A DNA stretch of 64,000 nucleotides from Chitinophagales bacterium (GTDB taxonomy: Bacteria; Bacteroidota; Bacteroidia; Chitinophagales; Chitinophagaceae). Positions 21,465 through 30,380 of the stretch are shown here, in pieces (position 1 is the stretch's first letter; every line of letters starts with the position of its first letter). Made by a program: the position numbers and the translations under genes. The notes beneath the pieces are model-generated. The model was not told the origin of the DNA, searched no databases, and saw only the letters and a program-made list of their open reading frames with translations. The stretch covers positions 62,001 to 126,000 of the forward strand of contig JAJPKJ010000045.1 of assembly GCA_021323755.1 (NCBI GenBank). Direction: 5' to 3'.

Positions 21465-22553
21465 TTGAGTAAGATTATTTCAATTGGCACAGCTGTTCCG
21501 CAGTTTAAGCATAAACAAAATGACATTGCGGTTTTCATGAACCGCGTTTTTGCAATGAATGAAGGCGAAAAAAGAAAATTAAAATTTCTTTACCATCAAA
21601 GCGGAATTGAACATCGTTATTCAGTGATCGGAGACTACAGCAATAATATCAATGACTGGACATTTTATCCGCAATCAGAAAATCTCGAGCCATTTCCTTC
21701 ACTTGAAAAAAGAATGCTGTGGTATAATAAATATTCGGCTCCGCTTTCTGCACAAGCCATTAAAAATTGCATCACCAATAAAATTCATTCGCATCAGGTC
21801 ACTCATCTTATCACCGTAAGCTGCACGGGCATGAGTGCGCCGGGATTGGATTTGCAGCTAATGGAATTATTGCAATTACCTAAAAATATTTTCCGTACAT
21901 CGGTAAACTTTATGGGTTGCTATGCGGCAATTCATGCCCTTAAGATTGCCGATGCCATTTGTTCTGCTGAAAAAAAGGCAAAAGTATTGATCGTCTGCAC
22001 AGAATTATGTTCATTGCATTTTCAACGAGGAGCAACCACAGATAATATCACCTCAACACTTTTATTTGGTGACGGCGCTGCCGCAGCATTGATCACTGGT
22101 GATGAAAATGACAATAAAGGCATTGGCTTAAAACATTTTTATGCCGAGGTCGTACCAAAAGGGAAAAATGACATGGTGTGGGAATTGTCATCAACAGGTT
22201 TTTTAATGACACTGAGCAGTTATATCCCCGATTTTATTGAAGAAGATTTTAAAAAACTTACCGTTACTGCCTTACAGCAATCCGATCTTTCAGTGGCTGA
22301 TGTTACGCATTGGTGCATCCATCCCGGAGGGAAAAAAATACTAGCAGCCATTGCCAAAAGCCTCGACTTAAAAAATAATGAATTGGATCATTCTTACGAT
22401 ATTTTAAAAGATTATGGCAATATGTCGTCGCCAACGATATTATTTGTTTTGGAAAAAATGATGAATACGCTTGATCATAAAAAATCAAACACCATTTTTG
22501 GCGCAGCATTCGGACCTGGATTAACCATGGAAACCTTTATTGCACAGACATAA
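21465..22553 (+). CDS. Type III polyketide synthase (chalcone/stilbene synthase family)
   Basis: TTG start; VSCTGMSAPGLDLQLM, active-site Cys VNFMGCYAAIHALK, His WCIHPGGKKIL, Asn YGNMSSPTILFVLE, FGPGLTMET. Confidence 0.94.
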   Translation: MSKIISIGTAVPQFKHKQNDIAVFMNRVFAMNEGEKRKLKFLYHQSGIEHRYSVIGDYSNNINDWTFYPQSENLEPFPSLEKRMLWYNKYSAPLSAQAIKNCITNKIHSHQVTHLITVSCTGMSAPGLDLQLMELLQLPKNIFRTSVNFMGCYAAIHALKIADAICSAEKKAKVLIVCTELCSLHFQRGATTDNITSTLLFGDGAAAALITGDENDNKGIGLKHFYAEVVPKGKNDMVWELSSTGFLMTLSSYIPDFIEEDFKKLTVTALQQSDLSVADVTHWCIHPGGKKILAAIAKSLDLKNNELDHSYDILKDYGNMSSPTILFVLEKMMNTLDHKKSNTIFGAAFGPGLTMETFIAQT

Positions 22554-22594
22554 TTTCTTGCAGGTCCGTATCTTGTCATGTTTATTATTCGTGT

Positions 22595-23293
22595 ATGGAT
22601 TTTTCAATTCGGTCACATAAGAAAGAATTGCTCGATCGCGATGATATTCCTTTCAACGCCATTCAAAAAAATATGGAAGAACTGGAATTCATCAATCGAT
22701 ATCTTGGAGGGCATCGCATCACCATCAGGGGTTTCAGGCAATTGCTGCGCACTAAAAAGGAAATTACGGTTTGCGAAATTGGATGTGGCGGTGGTGACAA
22801 TTTGATAGCCATTGATAAATGGTGCAAAAAGAAAAAGATCATTGCAAAATTTATTGGCATTGACATTAACCCAAATTGCATCACCATTGCAAGATCAAAA
22901 ATACAAAATGAGCATTTTCATTTTTTCATTTCCGATTATCGCAAATTCGTTTTCACCGACCCAAAACCGGATATTATTTTTTCCTCATTGTTCTTTCATC
23001 ATTTTACCGATGAAGAATTAATATTCATGTTGCAATGGATGATGAACAATTCAAGAACAGGAATTTTCATTAATGACCTGCATCGTCACCCGCTGGCCTA
23101 TCATTCTATAAGCTGGCTGACAAAAATCTTTTCCGAGTCTTATCTCGTTAAAAACGATGCTCCTTTATCTGTATTAAGAGGATTCAAAAAAAAAGATTGG
23201 AAATTGCTAATGGAGAAATCAGACCTCATTGATTATTCATTAACCTGGCAATGGGCTTTCCGATGGTTGCTCGTTGTTCAACACCGCGAATAA
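22595..23293 (+). CDS. Class I SAM-dependent methyltransferase
   Basis: VCEIGCGGGDNLIAID and GIDINPNCITIARSKIQ; directly abuts the next gene. Confidence 0.88.
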   Translation: MDFSIRSHKKELLDRDDIPFNAIQKNMEELEFINRYLGGHRITIRGFRQLLRTKKEITVCEIGCGGGDNLIAIDKWCKKKKIIAKFIGIDINPNCITIARSKIQNEHFHFFISDYRKFVFTDPKPDIIFSSLFFHHFTDEELIFMLQWMMNNSRTGIFINDLHRHPLAYHSISWLTKIFSESYLVKNDAPLSVLRGFKKKDWKLLMEKSDLIDYSLTWQWAFRWLLVVQHRE

Positions 23294-24436
23294 ATGAAAG
23301 ACGCCAATCGACAATATGATGTAGCCATAGTTGGCGGCGGATTAGCCGGATTATCGCTATCCATTCTATTGTCAAAAGCAAACTACCGGGTATGCTTATT
23401 CGAAAAAGAAAAATATCCGTTTCATAAAGTCTGCGGCGAATATATCAGTTTTGAGAGCTGGAATTTTTTGGAAGAGTTGGGAATTCCATTGAGCGATTGG
23501 GATCTTCCGGTTATTGATCATTTACTGGTTTCTTCGCCCAATGGTCTTTTTCTGGAACATGACCTCCCATTCGGTGGATTTGGGATAAGCAGGTATAAGT
23601 TGGATTCAGCACTGGCAGGGGTGGCAAGGACATCCGGTGTTTCATTGCATGAGGAGGATAAGGTCACCGATATTGAATTCGATGGTACTTTATTCAATAT
23701 TAGGAGTTCTGGCAATAATTGCACTGCAAGAATTGTTTGCGGAAGTTTCGGCAAACGCAGCAACCTGGATATTAAATGGAAAAGAAATTTTACCCTAAAA
23801 AAGAATAACAAACTTAATAATTATGTGGGTGTGAAATATCATATCAAAACAACATTTCCCGGCGGGCTGATTGCCTTACACAATTTCAAGAACGGGTATT
23901 GCGGTATTTCACAAATAGAAGAAGGAAAATATTGTTTGTGTTATTTGACTTCGGCAGGGAATCTTGGCACTAGCAATAACTCCATTCAGAAAATGGAAAA
24001 AGAAGTTCTGCAGAAAAATCCATTTCTAAATAAAATATTCGCTGAGTCTGAATTTTTATTCGGGGAACCAATCACCATTTCACAAATTAGTTTTGAAAAG
24101 AAGAAGCAGGTTGAAAATAATATCATCTTCCTTGGCGATGCAGCGGGAATGATCACTCCACTATGCGGAAACGGAATGAGCATGGCGCTTCACAGTGGTA
24201 AAATTGTCTTTCATTATATCGATGATTTTCTTCAAAACAAGATCACCCGGGATGAGATGGAAAGGAATTACACAACACAATGGAATAAGGAATTTGGCAA
24301 AAGGTTAAGAGCTGGGAGAGCCCTACAATATTTCTTTGGAAATGAATTTCTTTCAAACCTATTCATTCGTACCGTAAAACCATTCCCAAAATTTATATCC
24401 TACCTGATAAATCAAACGCATGGCGGTGCATTTTAG
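23294..24436 (+). CDS. FAD-dependent oxidoreductase / monooxygenase-like (geranylgeranyl-reductase-like family)
   Basis: YDVAIVGGGLAGLSLSILLSKANYRVCLFEKEKYPFHKVCGEYIS; FLGDAAGMITPLCGNGMSMALHSG. Confidence 0.9.
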   Translation: MKDANRQYDVAIVGGGLAGLSLSILLSKANYRVCLFEKEKYPFHKVCGEYISFESWNFLEELGIPLSDWDLPVIDHLLVSSPNGLFLEHDLPFGGFGISRYKLDSALAGVARTSGVSLHEEDKVTDIEFDGTLFNIRSSGNNCTARIVCGSFGKRSNLDIKWKRNFTLKKNNKLNNYVGVKYHIKTTFPGGLIALHNFKNGYCGISQIEEGKYCLCYLTSAGNLGTSNNSIQKMEKEVLQKNPFLNKIFAESEFLFGEPITISQISFEKKKQVENNIIFLGDAAGMITPLCGNGMSMALHSGKIVFHYIDDFLQNKITRDEMERNYTTQWNKEFGKRLRAGRALQYFFGNEFLSNLFIRTVKPFPKFISYLINQTHGGAF

Positions 24437-24541
24437 AAATGTATTCTTAATTCCCAAAATCTGCTCATGGAGGAAGTTGATTGCAATAAAAGATTTTTGC
24501 GCAAATTTGTTGATTATCCAAAAGCCGAAAAAAACCGGATT

Positions 24542-24718
24542 ATGAAAAAATCAATCTATCTGCTTACATTTTTTATACTGCTGCTGAATGATCTGCGAGC
24601 ACAGGAAAAAATAAGTTCCTCAGATCTGAATGGGCAAAAAGCTCCAAAAAGCGATGGTAACTTATTACTCGATCAAACAAAATTAAATGACACAGTCTGG
24701 CAATGGGATACCCGCTGA
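24542..24718 (+). CDS. Small predicted secreted protein, unknown function
   Basis: Signal-peptide-like MKKSIYLLTFFILLLNDLRAQ; ORF opens earlier at 24467. Confidence 0.4.
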   Translation: MKKSIYLLTFFILLLNDLRAQEKISSSDLNGQKAPKSDGNLLLDQTKLNDTVWQWDTR

Positions 24719-24879
24719 GTTGATGGGCATAAAAAAAAGGTCATATAAAAAACAGCCCATAAATTTTTCCAATGGCAGTCTGTGATAATGAACAGGTAAG
24801 ATAAAATAAAAAACCTCTGATCATTTTATGGCAAAAACAATATGACGAACAAAACCGTTCTTTAATTGTAAATACAATA

Positions 24880-25254
24880 ATGACTGAATCAGCGCAGAAA
24901 AAAACTTTGGTACTTGGCGCTTCCGCAAATCCTCGCCGGTATAGTTTTCTTGCAGTAAATAAACTTCGGGAAAACGATCATCCTGTTGTTGCCATTGGAA
25001 AGAACAAAGTAAGGGTTGCAGATGTCGATGTGGAAACGGAGAAAAAAAATTATCATGACATTGATACCGTCACCCTTTACCTTAATCCACAAAATCAAAA
25101 AGAATACTACGATTATATTTTATCCCTTCATCCCAAACGAATCATTTTTAATCCCGGCGCTGAGAATAACGAATTGGCCGATCTGGCCAAAGCCAATGGC
25201 ATAGATACTTTGGAAGCATGTTCGCTTGTTTTATTAAGCACTCATCAGTTTTAG
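24880..25254 (+). CDS. CoA-binding domain protein (YccU-like)
   Basis: KKTLVLGASANPRRYSFLAVNKLRENDHPVVAIG; IIFNPGAENNELADLAKANGIDTLEACSLVLLSTHQF. Confidence 0.85.
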   Translation: MTESAQKKTLVLGASANPRRYSFLAVNKLRENDHPVVAIGKNKVRVADVDVETEKKNYHDIDTVTLYLNPQNQKEYYDYILSLHPKRIIFNPGAENNELADLAKANGIDTLEACSLVLLSTHQF

Positions 25255-25713
25255 TACAATATTTTTACCGACTTCCCGTTTAAATAACAGCGTGATAAAC
25301 GCATATTATCAGAGTACCTTAAGAAATAAAATCCAGTTATATCCGATGAATTATACCAGCATACTCAGGTCAATGGCAATGTCATCTGTTGCCAATAAAG
25401 TAAAAAAAATTATTTCTTCTTTCCCCTCAATCGCAAACATCTTAAATCCTTTTTTCAATAATCAACATAAGACAGAAAATATAATTGTTTCGCCAGTGTG
25501 CATTTCACCAAAGCGAAATATAACGTTAATACTTAACCGTAAAAAGAACCCGATTTAATCCCAAGCCCTAAACCCTATGCCTCAGTCCGTACCCATGAAA
25601 ACTGTTTTTGATCCCACCATGCGACCGGCTCAAAAAATAATAAAACGGTAACACGTATACGATTTTGCCGGTAATGGGTTTTTCGCTAAATTCGAAAAAC
25701 CCATTTTTATTTT

Positions 25714-26187
25714 ATGTTATGGAGAAAATTTAATGGCGACCCGATTGAATTGCCAATTGTTGATGCTGTTGAACAAGCCATACACAGAGAAACGGAAAAA
25801 GGACATCACCTCAAAGTATGTATTGGCACAGACTCACAAGTAAAAGGTGCTGAAACTGAATTTGCCACCGTAATTGTTTTTTTGCGTGAAGGTCATGGCG
25901 GTTTTATGTTCATTCACAATGAAAAAACAAAACAACAATTCAGTATTAAAGAGCGCATGCTCGTTGAAGTTGCAAAAAGTATTGAGATCGCTTATGAACT
26001 ATGTGATCTCTTTACCCGGTACAATGTTGACATGGAAGTTCATGCCGACATTAACACCAACCCGCACTTCAAAAGCAATGATGCTTTAAAAGAAGCCATG
26101 GGCTATATTCTTGGGATGGGCTTTGCCTTCAAAGCAAAACCCGAAGCCTTTGCCAGCAGCAGCTGCGCGAATAAAGTAGTGAATTAG
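25714..26187 (+). CDS. RNase H-like YkuK/DUF458 family protein
   Basis: WRKFNGDPIELPIVDAVEQAIHRE; VCIGTDSQVKGAETEFATVIVFLREG; VHADINTNPHFKSNDALKEAMGYILGMGF. Confidence 0.8.
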   Translation: MLWRKFNGDPIELPIVDAVEQAIHRETEKGHHLKVCIGTDSQVKGAETEFATVIVFLREGHGGFMFIHNEKTKQQFSIKERMLVEVAKSIEIAYELCDLFTRYNVDMEVHADINTNPHFKSNDALKEAMGYILGMGFAFKAKPEAFASSSCANKVVN

Positions 26188-26204
26188 AAAGGCGTTGCGT
26201 CTTT

Positions 26205-26222
26205 GGCTATGAGCTCATAGCC
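26205..26222. terminator. Perfect palindrome between convergent genes, possible terminator
   Basis: GGCTATGAGCTCATAGCC, 18-nt perfect palindrome just after the DUF458 gene. Confidence 0.45.
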
Positions 26223-26326
26223 TATTTGTTGCCGGCAGCGGCCCTCCCTTCTCATCGCTGCCCCGCATCAGGTTCATCAGCATTGCTGCTATCGAGCTCA
26301 ATGTTCCTTTATGCACTTTGCATTGC

Positions 26327-26938
26327 TCATATCTTAAATTCCTCATTCATCTCTGCGATAAATGCCAGGATTTTTTCTCGTCCTGTTTTTTTTACCACGC
26401 TCGTTACAAAATGATTTGGCAAAAACTGCCAGGTCTCTTTCATTTTGTTTAGAAATGATTTTACATTGGCGCTCACGGTTTTTTGATTTTCCTTATCCGC
26501 TTTTGTAAAAACAAGGCTGAATGGGATTTGCCATTTCCCCAGTTGGTTTATGAATTCAATGTCCAGTTTCTGCGGATCATGACGACTATCTATCAACACA
26601 AAAACATTCACCAGGTTCTCACGCTTACGCAAATAATCTTCAATCATCTTTTCCCAATTTTTCCTTTGCTTCTGGGAAACTTTGGCAAAACCATAACCGG
26701 GCAAATCGACAATATAAAAATCATCATTAATAATAAAATGATTGAGCAATTGTGTTTTGCCGGGCGTCCTTGATGTTTTTGCCAGTGAACTGCTATTGCA
26801 AAGCATATTTATTAACGAAGATTTGCCAACATTACTTCTGCCAATAAACGCATATTCGGGTCTATCCGGCGACGGACATTTTGTATAATCCGGGCTGCTG
26901 ATAATATAGGCTGATGATTTTATTTCCATAACAGGCAC
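26327..26938 (-). CDS. engB: Ribosome biogenesis GTP-binding protein EngB (YihA/YsxC)
   Basis: YAFIGRSNVGKSSLINMLCN, KTSRTPGKTQLLNHF, DLPGYGFAKV, TKADKENQ. Confidence 0.96.
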   Translation of the reverse strand: MPVMEIKSSAYIISSPDYTKCPSPDRPEYAFIGRSNVGKSSLINMLCNSSSLAKTSRTPGKTQLLNHFIINDDFYIVDLPGYGFAKVSQKQRKNWEKMIEDYLRKRENLVNVFVLIDSRHDPQKLDIEFINQLGKWQIPFSLVFTKADKENQKTVSANVKSFLNKMKETWQFLPNHFVTSVVKKTGREKILAFIAEMNEEFKI

Positions 26939-27043
26939 GCAAGATACAAATCTGCTAACGGTTCATGATTATGGGCAGCAACCGGATAGAAAGAAAACCG
27001 CATCTTAGATCTAAGATCGTAAATCGTACATAACTTCGCGGCA

Positions 27044-27787
27044 ATGGATAAATATTCCCACGATGAAGTAGTCCCGTTTAAAGATTCCGGGCAAAGCAAA
27101 AAGCAACAGGTTGCCGAAATGTTCAATAAAATCGCTTTTCGCTACGACTTTTTAAATCGTTTTTTAAGCGCCGGCATTGATATTTACTGGAGAAAACGCG
27201 CAATAAAAGAACTGAATGCTGCCAATCCCCAAATAATCCTTGATATGGCTACGGGAACCGCAGACGTTGCCATAATGATGACCAAATATCTACACCCCAA
27301 AAAAATAATCGGCATGGATATTTCTGAAGCTATGCTGCAAATAGGTGAAAATAAGATTACTAAGCTTAAGTTAAATGACATTATTGAGCTCCAAACAGGC
27401 GACAGCGAAGCAATAAACCTTCCTGACGAAACGTTTGATGCTGTAACCGTAGCCTTTGGTGTGCGTAATTTTGAAAACCTCGAAAAAGGGCTTTCTGAAA
27501 TACTGCGTGTGTTGAAACCAACAGGCAAATTAGTTGTGCTAGAATTTTCCAAACCCAAACAACCTTTTTTCCGCATGTTCTATAACTCATACATGAGTTT
27601 GGCAGCAACAGGAATTGGGAAATGGGTGGCAAAAAATCGTGAAGCATATGAATATCTGCATGAATCAGTGAATGCTTTTCCGGAAGGGAAGAATTTTGCA
27701 GATATCTTGAGTAAGATTGGTTATAGAAACATTTATTTTAAAAAGCTCAGTCTAGGAATATGCACCATTTATTGCGGATCAAAATAA
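27044..27787 (+). CDS. ubiE: Demethylmenaquinone/ubiquinone methyltransferase
   Basis: MFNKIAFRYDFLNRFLSAGIDIYWRKRAI; LDMATGTADVAIM; DAVTVAFGVRNFENLEKGL; VLEFSKP. Confidence 0.94.
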   Translation: MDKYSHDEVVPFKDSGQSKKQQVAEMFNKIAFRYDFLNRFLSAGIDIYWRKRAIKELNAANPQIILDMATGTADVAIMMTKYLHPKKIIGMDISEAMLQIGENKITKLKLNDIIELQTGDSEAINLPDETFDAVTVAFGVRNFENLEKGLSEILRVLKPTGKLVVLEFSKPKQPFFRMFYNSYMSLAATGIGKWVAKNREAYEYLHESVNAFPEGKNFADILSKIGYRNIYFKKLSLGICTIYCGSK

Positions 27788-27789
27788 AA

Positions 27790-28506
27790 ATGCTTACCCG
27801 TTTCTCCATCGTTTGTAGTTTGCTGGCATTAACACTAAATGTATCCGCACAATTTCTGCGCGATGAAGAAAATCTTCCTGATCACGATGATAAATTTTAT
27901 CATCTCGGCATTGCCCTTATTTATAACAACTCGCATTTCCAGGTGAGCGCGCATCCAAAATTTTTACAGAGCGACAGTGTGATGTATGTAAATCCTGAAA
28001 ACACCGGCGGTTTTGGACTTGCGGGTCTTCATACTTTTCATTTGTCGCCACATTGGGAATTCAGGATCGTTTTCCCGCAATTAATGTTCTCTTATAAAAA
28101 TCTCACTTATAGCATTTCTTATCCGCAAGCCGGAGAAAAGCCTGTTGCCACCAAACAGGTTGAGTCCATCTTGCTAGGCTTTCCAACCCAGGTAAAATTC
28201 TTGTCTGATCGAATTAATAATTTCCGCATTTATATGCTTGGCGGTTTCAATTATCAATATGATCTCGCGTCAAATGCAACATCGCGCAAAGCGCAGGACC
28301 TGGTAAAATTAAGACCTTACGACTTTAGCATTGAAGCAGGCATTGGTTGCCAGATATTTTTTCCCGTATTTATTTTATCACCTGAACTAAAAGTCAGCGA
28401 AGGGATCATTAATATCCACAGTCGCGACCCAAGCCTGATCTACTCCAACGTAATTGATAAGCTTAACTCAAGGATGGTAGTCTTTTCCCTGATTTTTGAA
28501 GGGTAA
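27790..28506 (+). CDS. porT: PorT family outer membrane protein (T9SS-associated)
   Basis: Signal peptide and beta-barrel-like sequence (GGFNYQYDLAS, EAGIGCQIFFPVFILSPELKVSEGI), immediately after ubiE. Confidence 0.8.
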   Translation: MLTRFSIVCSLLALTLNVSAQFLRDEENLPDHDDKFYHLGIALIYNNSHFQVSAHPKFLQSDSVMYVNPENTGGFGLAGLHTFHLSPHWEFRIVFPQLMFSYKNLTYSISYPQAGEKPVATKQVESILLGFPTQVKFLSDRINNFRIYMLGGFNYQYDLASNATSRKAQDLVKLRPYDFSIEAGIGCQIFFPVFILSPELKVSEGIINIHSRDPSLIYSNVIDKLNSRMVVFSLIFEG

Positions 28507-28634
28507 ACAAAGGGATGATTTTTCCCCGCAAGGTTCTCCAGACTTTATTCAACTGTTCGGCTTGAAGATCGCTAACATTTCAATTGAGAAAAACCATCGG
28601 AAACAAATATCAATTCCCGATTGTCATTTATCAA

Positions 28635-30350
28635 TCAATAGTCATACTGTCTTCTAAAAGTATTTAATCTTATTCCTACGCTGAAAATGGTAGAATTTGA
28701 ACTTGAAATTCCGGCGGCGGTCGGATTGCTGACAGAATACTTTCTGTACATCACCGAAGCATCAATGTATAAATTTTCTCTCAACTCATACGAAGCAGCG
28801 ATGGAAGCATTCACGCAATTTGCAGGAACGCCGGAACCAATACCAAAGCCATAATCGCGGGGACGAGTAGTGTAATTTTCCAAAACATTACTGCCAAAAT
28901 TCACCCCTGCGGAATCGAGTCCCTGTTTGTAATAAATGATCTTCCCCTCAAAATTCAATTTGGTGGATGGCTGATAACGCGCAATGGTAATGAGTTCATA
29001 GAAGTTGGCTCCAAGCGGATGCGCTAATGGCTGATTGTAATTTGAATAATTAGAAACACTGTCATTATGCTGATAGGTGTAAGGGCGAACCAAATTGGTT
29101 TCAAATTGCAGGTCGAAATTCTTTACATCAAATGCATCGATATATTTAAGCCCGAATTGCAAGCCTTGTTTATTTGCCCAATATCCACGCGAATAATGAA
29201 TCACCTGGTTCAATATAAATTCATTGATCAACACCTGTCCGTAAACCTGAACAGTATTTCCAAAATTCGCTTTAAAATCAAAGCCAACCGTGGTTTTATC
29301 AGGACTTCCATTTTGCTGTTGTGCAGATACGAGGAAGATCACCGGGTTGAGGTAAGAAAAATCAAAATAATTTTGACGGCTGAATGTTACATTTTCATAC
29401 AACCCAAGGTTCAACCATTTTGCAGCATTAAAACTGAGGTGATGCACAACGGCATATTTCCTCGGATATTGATAATCGCCCAACTGATGCTGGCTTACCA
29501 ATTCCATAAAGATATTCTGGTAATCGAGCTTCCAAATTTTGGTATCAATTTTTAAAAATAAATAGGGAGCGGCATAATCACTTAAAAATAGGCTTCGATA
29601 TCCGTTGCCGATAAAATTTTTATCGTATCCAAATTGAAAATCAAAATATTTCCACACCTTAAAATAAATGGATGCGCGATTTTCAAAATAGTCAAAAGCT
29701 GTTTTCTTAAAATCTTTATAATAGCCGAAACCCGGAACAGCAGGGAATCCCGAGGCAGTTACGCGTTGCTGAAAATACGCAGGGCCGCGCTCCTGGTTAT
29801 CGGTCAAATATGCAGAGAACCCGACCTTATCTGCAATTGTGCCGCGAAGCGTTAATCCTTTTGAATTTAAAAAAACACGCTGCCCGTTACCGGTCTCCAC
29901 CGATTGAATTTGTTGTACCACCGGATCGATGACCATAAAAAAATCTTTCTCATTCACCTCATAAAAATTCGCTTTATGAATATAAAAAGTGCTCCACAAA
30001 TTATTCTTGCTTAAAAAACTATCTTTATTACCGTTATACCATTCAATATTATTCATTAATAAATCGCGCAAATTGTACTGATCGATTTTTGAAAGGCGGT
30101 AAAAATAATCGTAAGGATAACGATGATGGAGCGAATCGGAAATATCTGCAATTTGCACAGCCAGTTTTCGGCTCATGGGCTTAACAGTTGTTACATTTAG
30201 ATCAGGATTGGTTTGTAATAGAATTTCCATCCTGTCAAGAAAATGATCCGACTTTGATTCTTGGGGTAAAAAAGAAGATTGAGCTAAACCAAAATAAGGG
30301 AATAATAAAATAATAAGATGTCTTGCATGGGTTTTAATAAATTGCGTCAT
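28635..30350 (-). CDS. Predicted outer membrane beta-barrel protein (Wzi / capsule-assembly-like)
   Basis: 571 aa, N-terminal signal sequence, aromatic-rich barrel pattern FQFGYDKNFIGNGYRSLFLSDYAAPYLFLKIDT, C-terminal strand SVGIRLNTF. Confidence 0.65.
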   Translation of the reverse strand: MTQFIKTHARHLIILLFPYFGLAQSSFLPQESKSDHFLDRMEILLQTNPDLNVTTVKPMSRKLAVQIADISDSLHHRYPYDYFYRLSKIDQYNLRDLLMNNIEWYNGNKDSFLSKNNLWSTFYIHKANFYEVNEKDFFMVIDPVVQQIQSVETGNGQRVFLNSKGLTLRGTIADKVGFSAYLTDNQERGPAYFQQRVTASGFPAVPGFGYYKDFKKTAFDYFENRASIYFKVWKYFDFQFGYDKNFIGNGYRSLFLSDYAAPYLFLKIDTKIWKLDYQNIFMELVSQHQLGDYQYPRKYAVVHHLSFNAAKWLNLGLYENVTFSRQNYFDFSYLNPVIFLVSAQQQNGSPDKTTVGFDFKANFGNTVQVYGQVLINEFILNQVIHYSRGYWANKQGLQFGLKYIDAFDVKNFDLQFETNLVRPYTYQHNDSVSNYSNYNQPLAHPLGANFYELITIARYQPSTKLNFEGKIIYYKQGLDSAGVNFGSNVLENYTTRPRDYGFGIGSGVPANCVNASIAASYELRENLYIDASVMYRKYSVSNPTAAGISSSNSTIFSVGIRLNTFRRQYDY

Positions 30351-30380
30351 GTTGGCTTATAATTATTCTCAATTCAAGAT

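Noticed and set aside
26240-26300. TPP riboswitch on the minus strand
   Set aside because: Only the ACCTGAT segment matches; the CTGAGA element and a downstream thiamine gene are absent
29067-29555. 162-aa plus-strand ORF
   Set aside because: Antisense to the outer membrane protein ORF; no recognisable protein features
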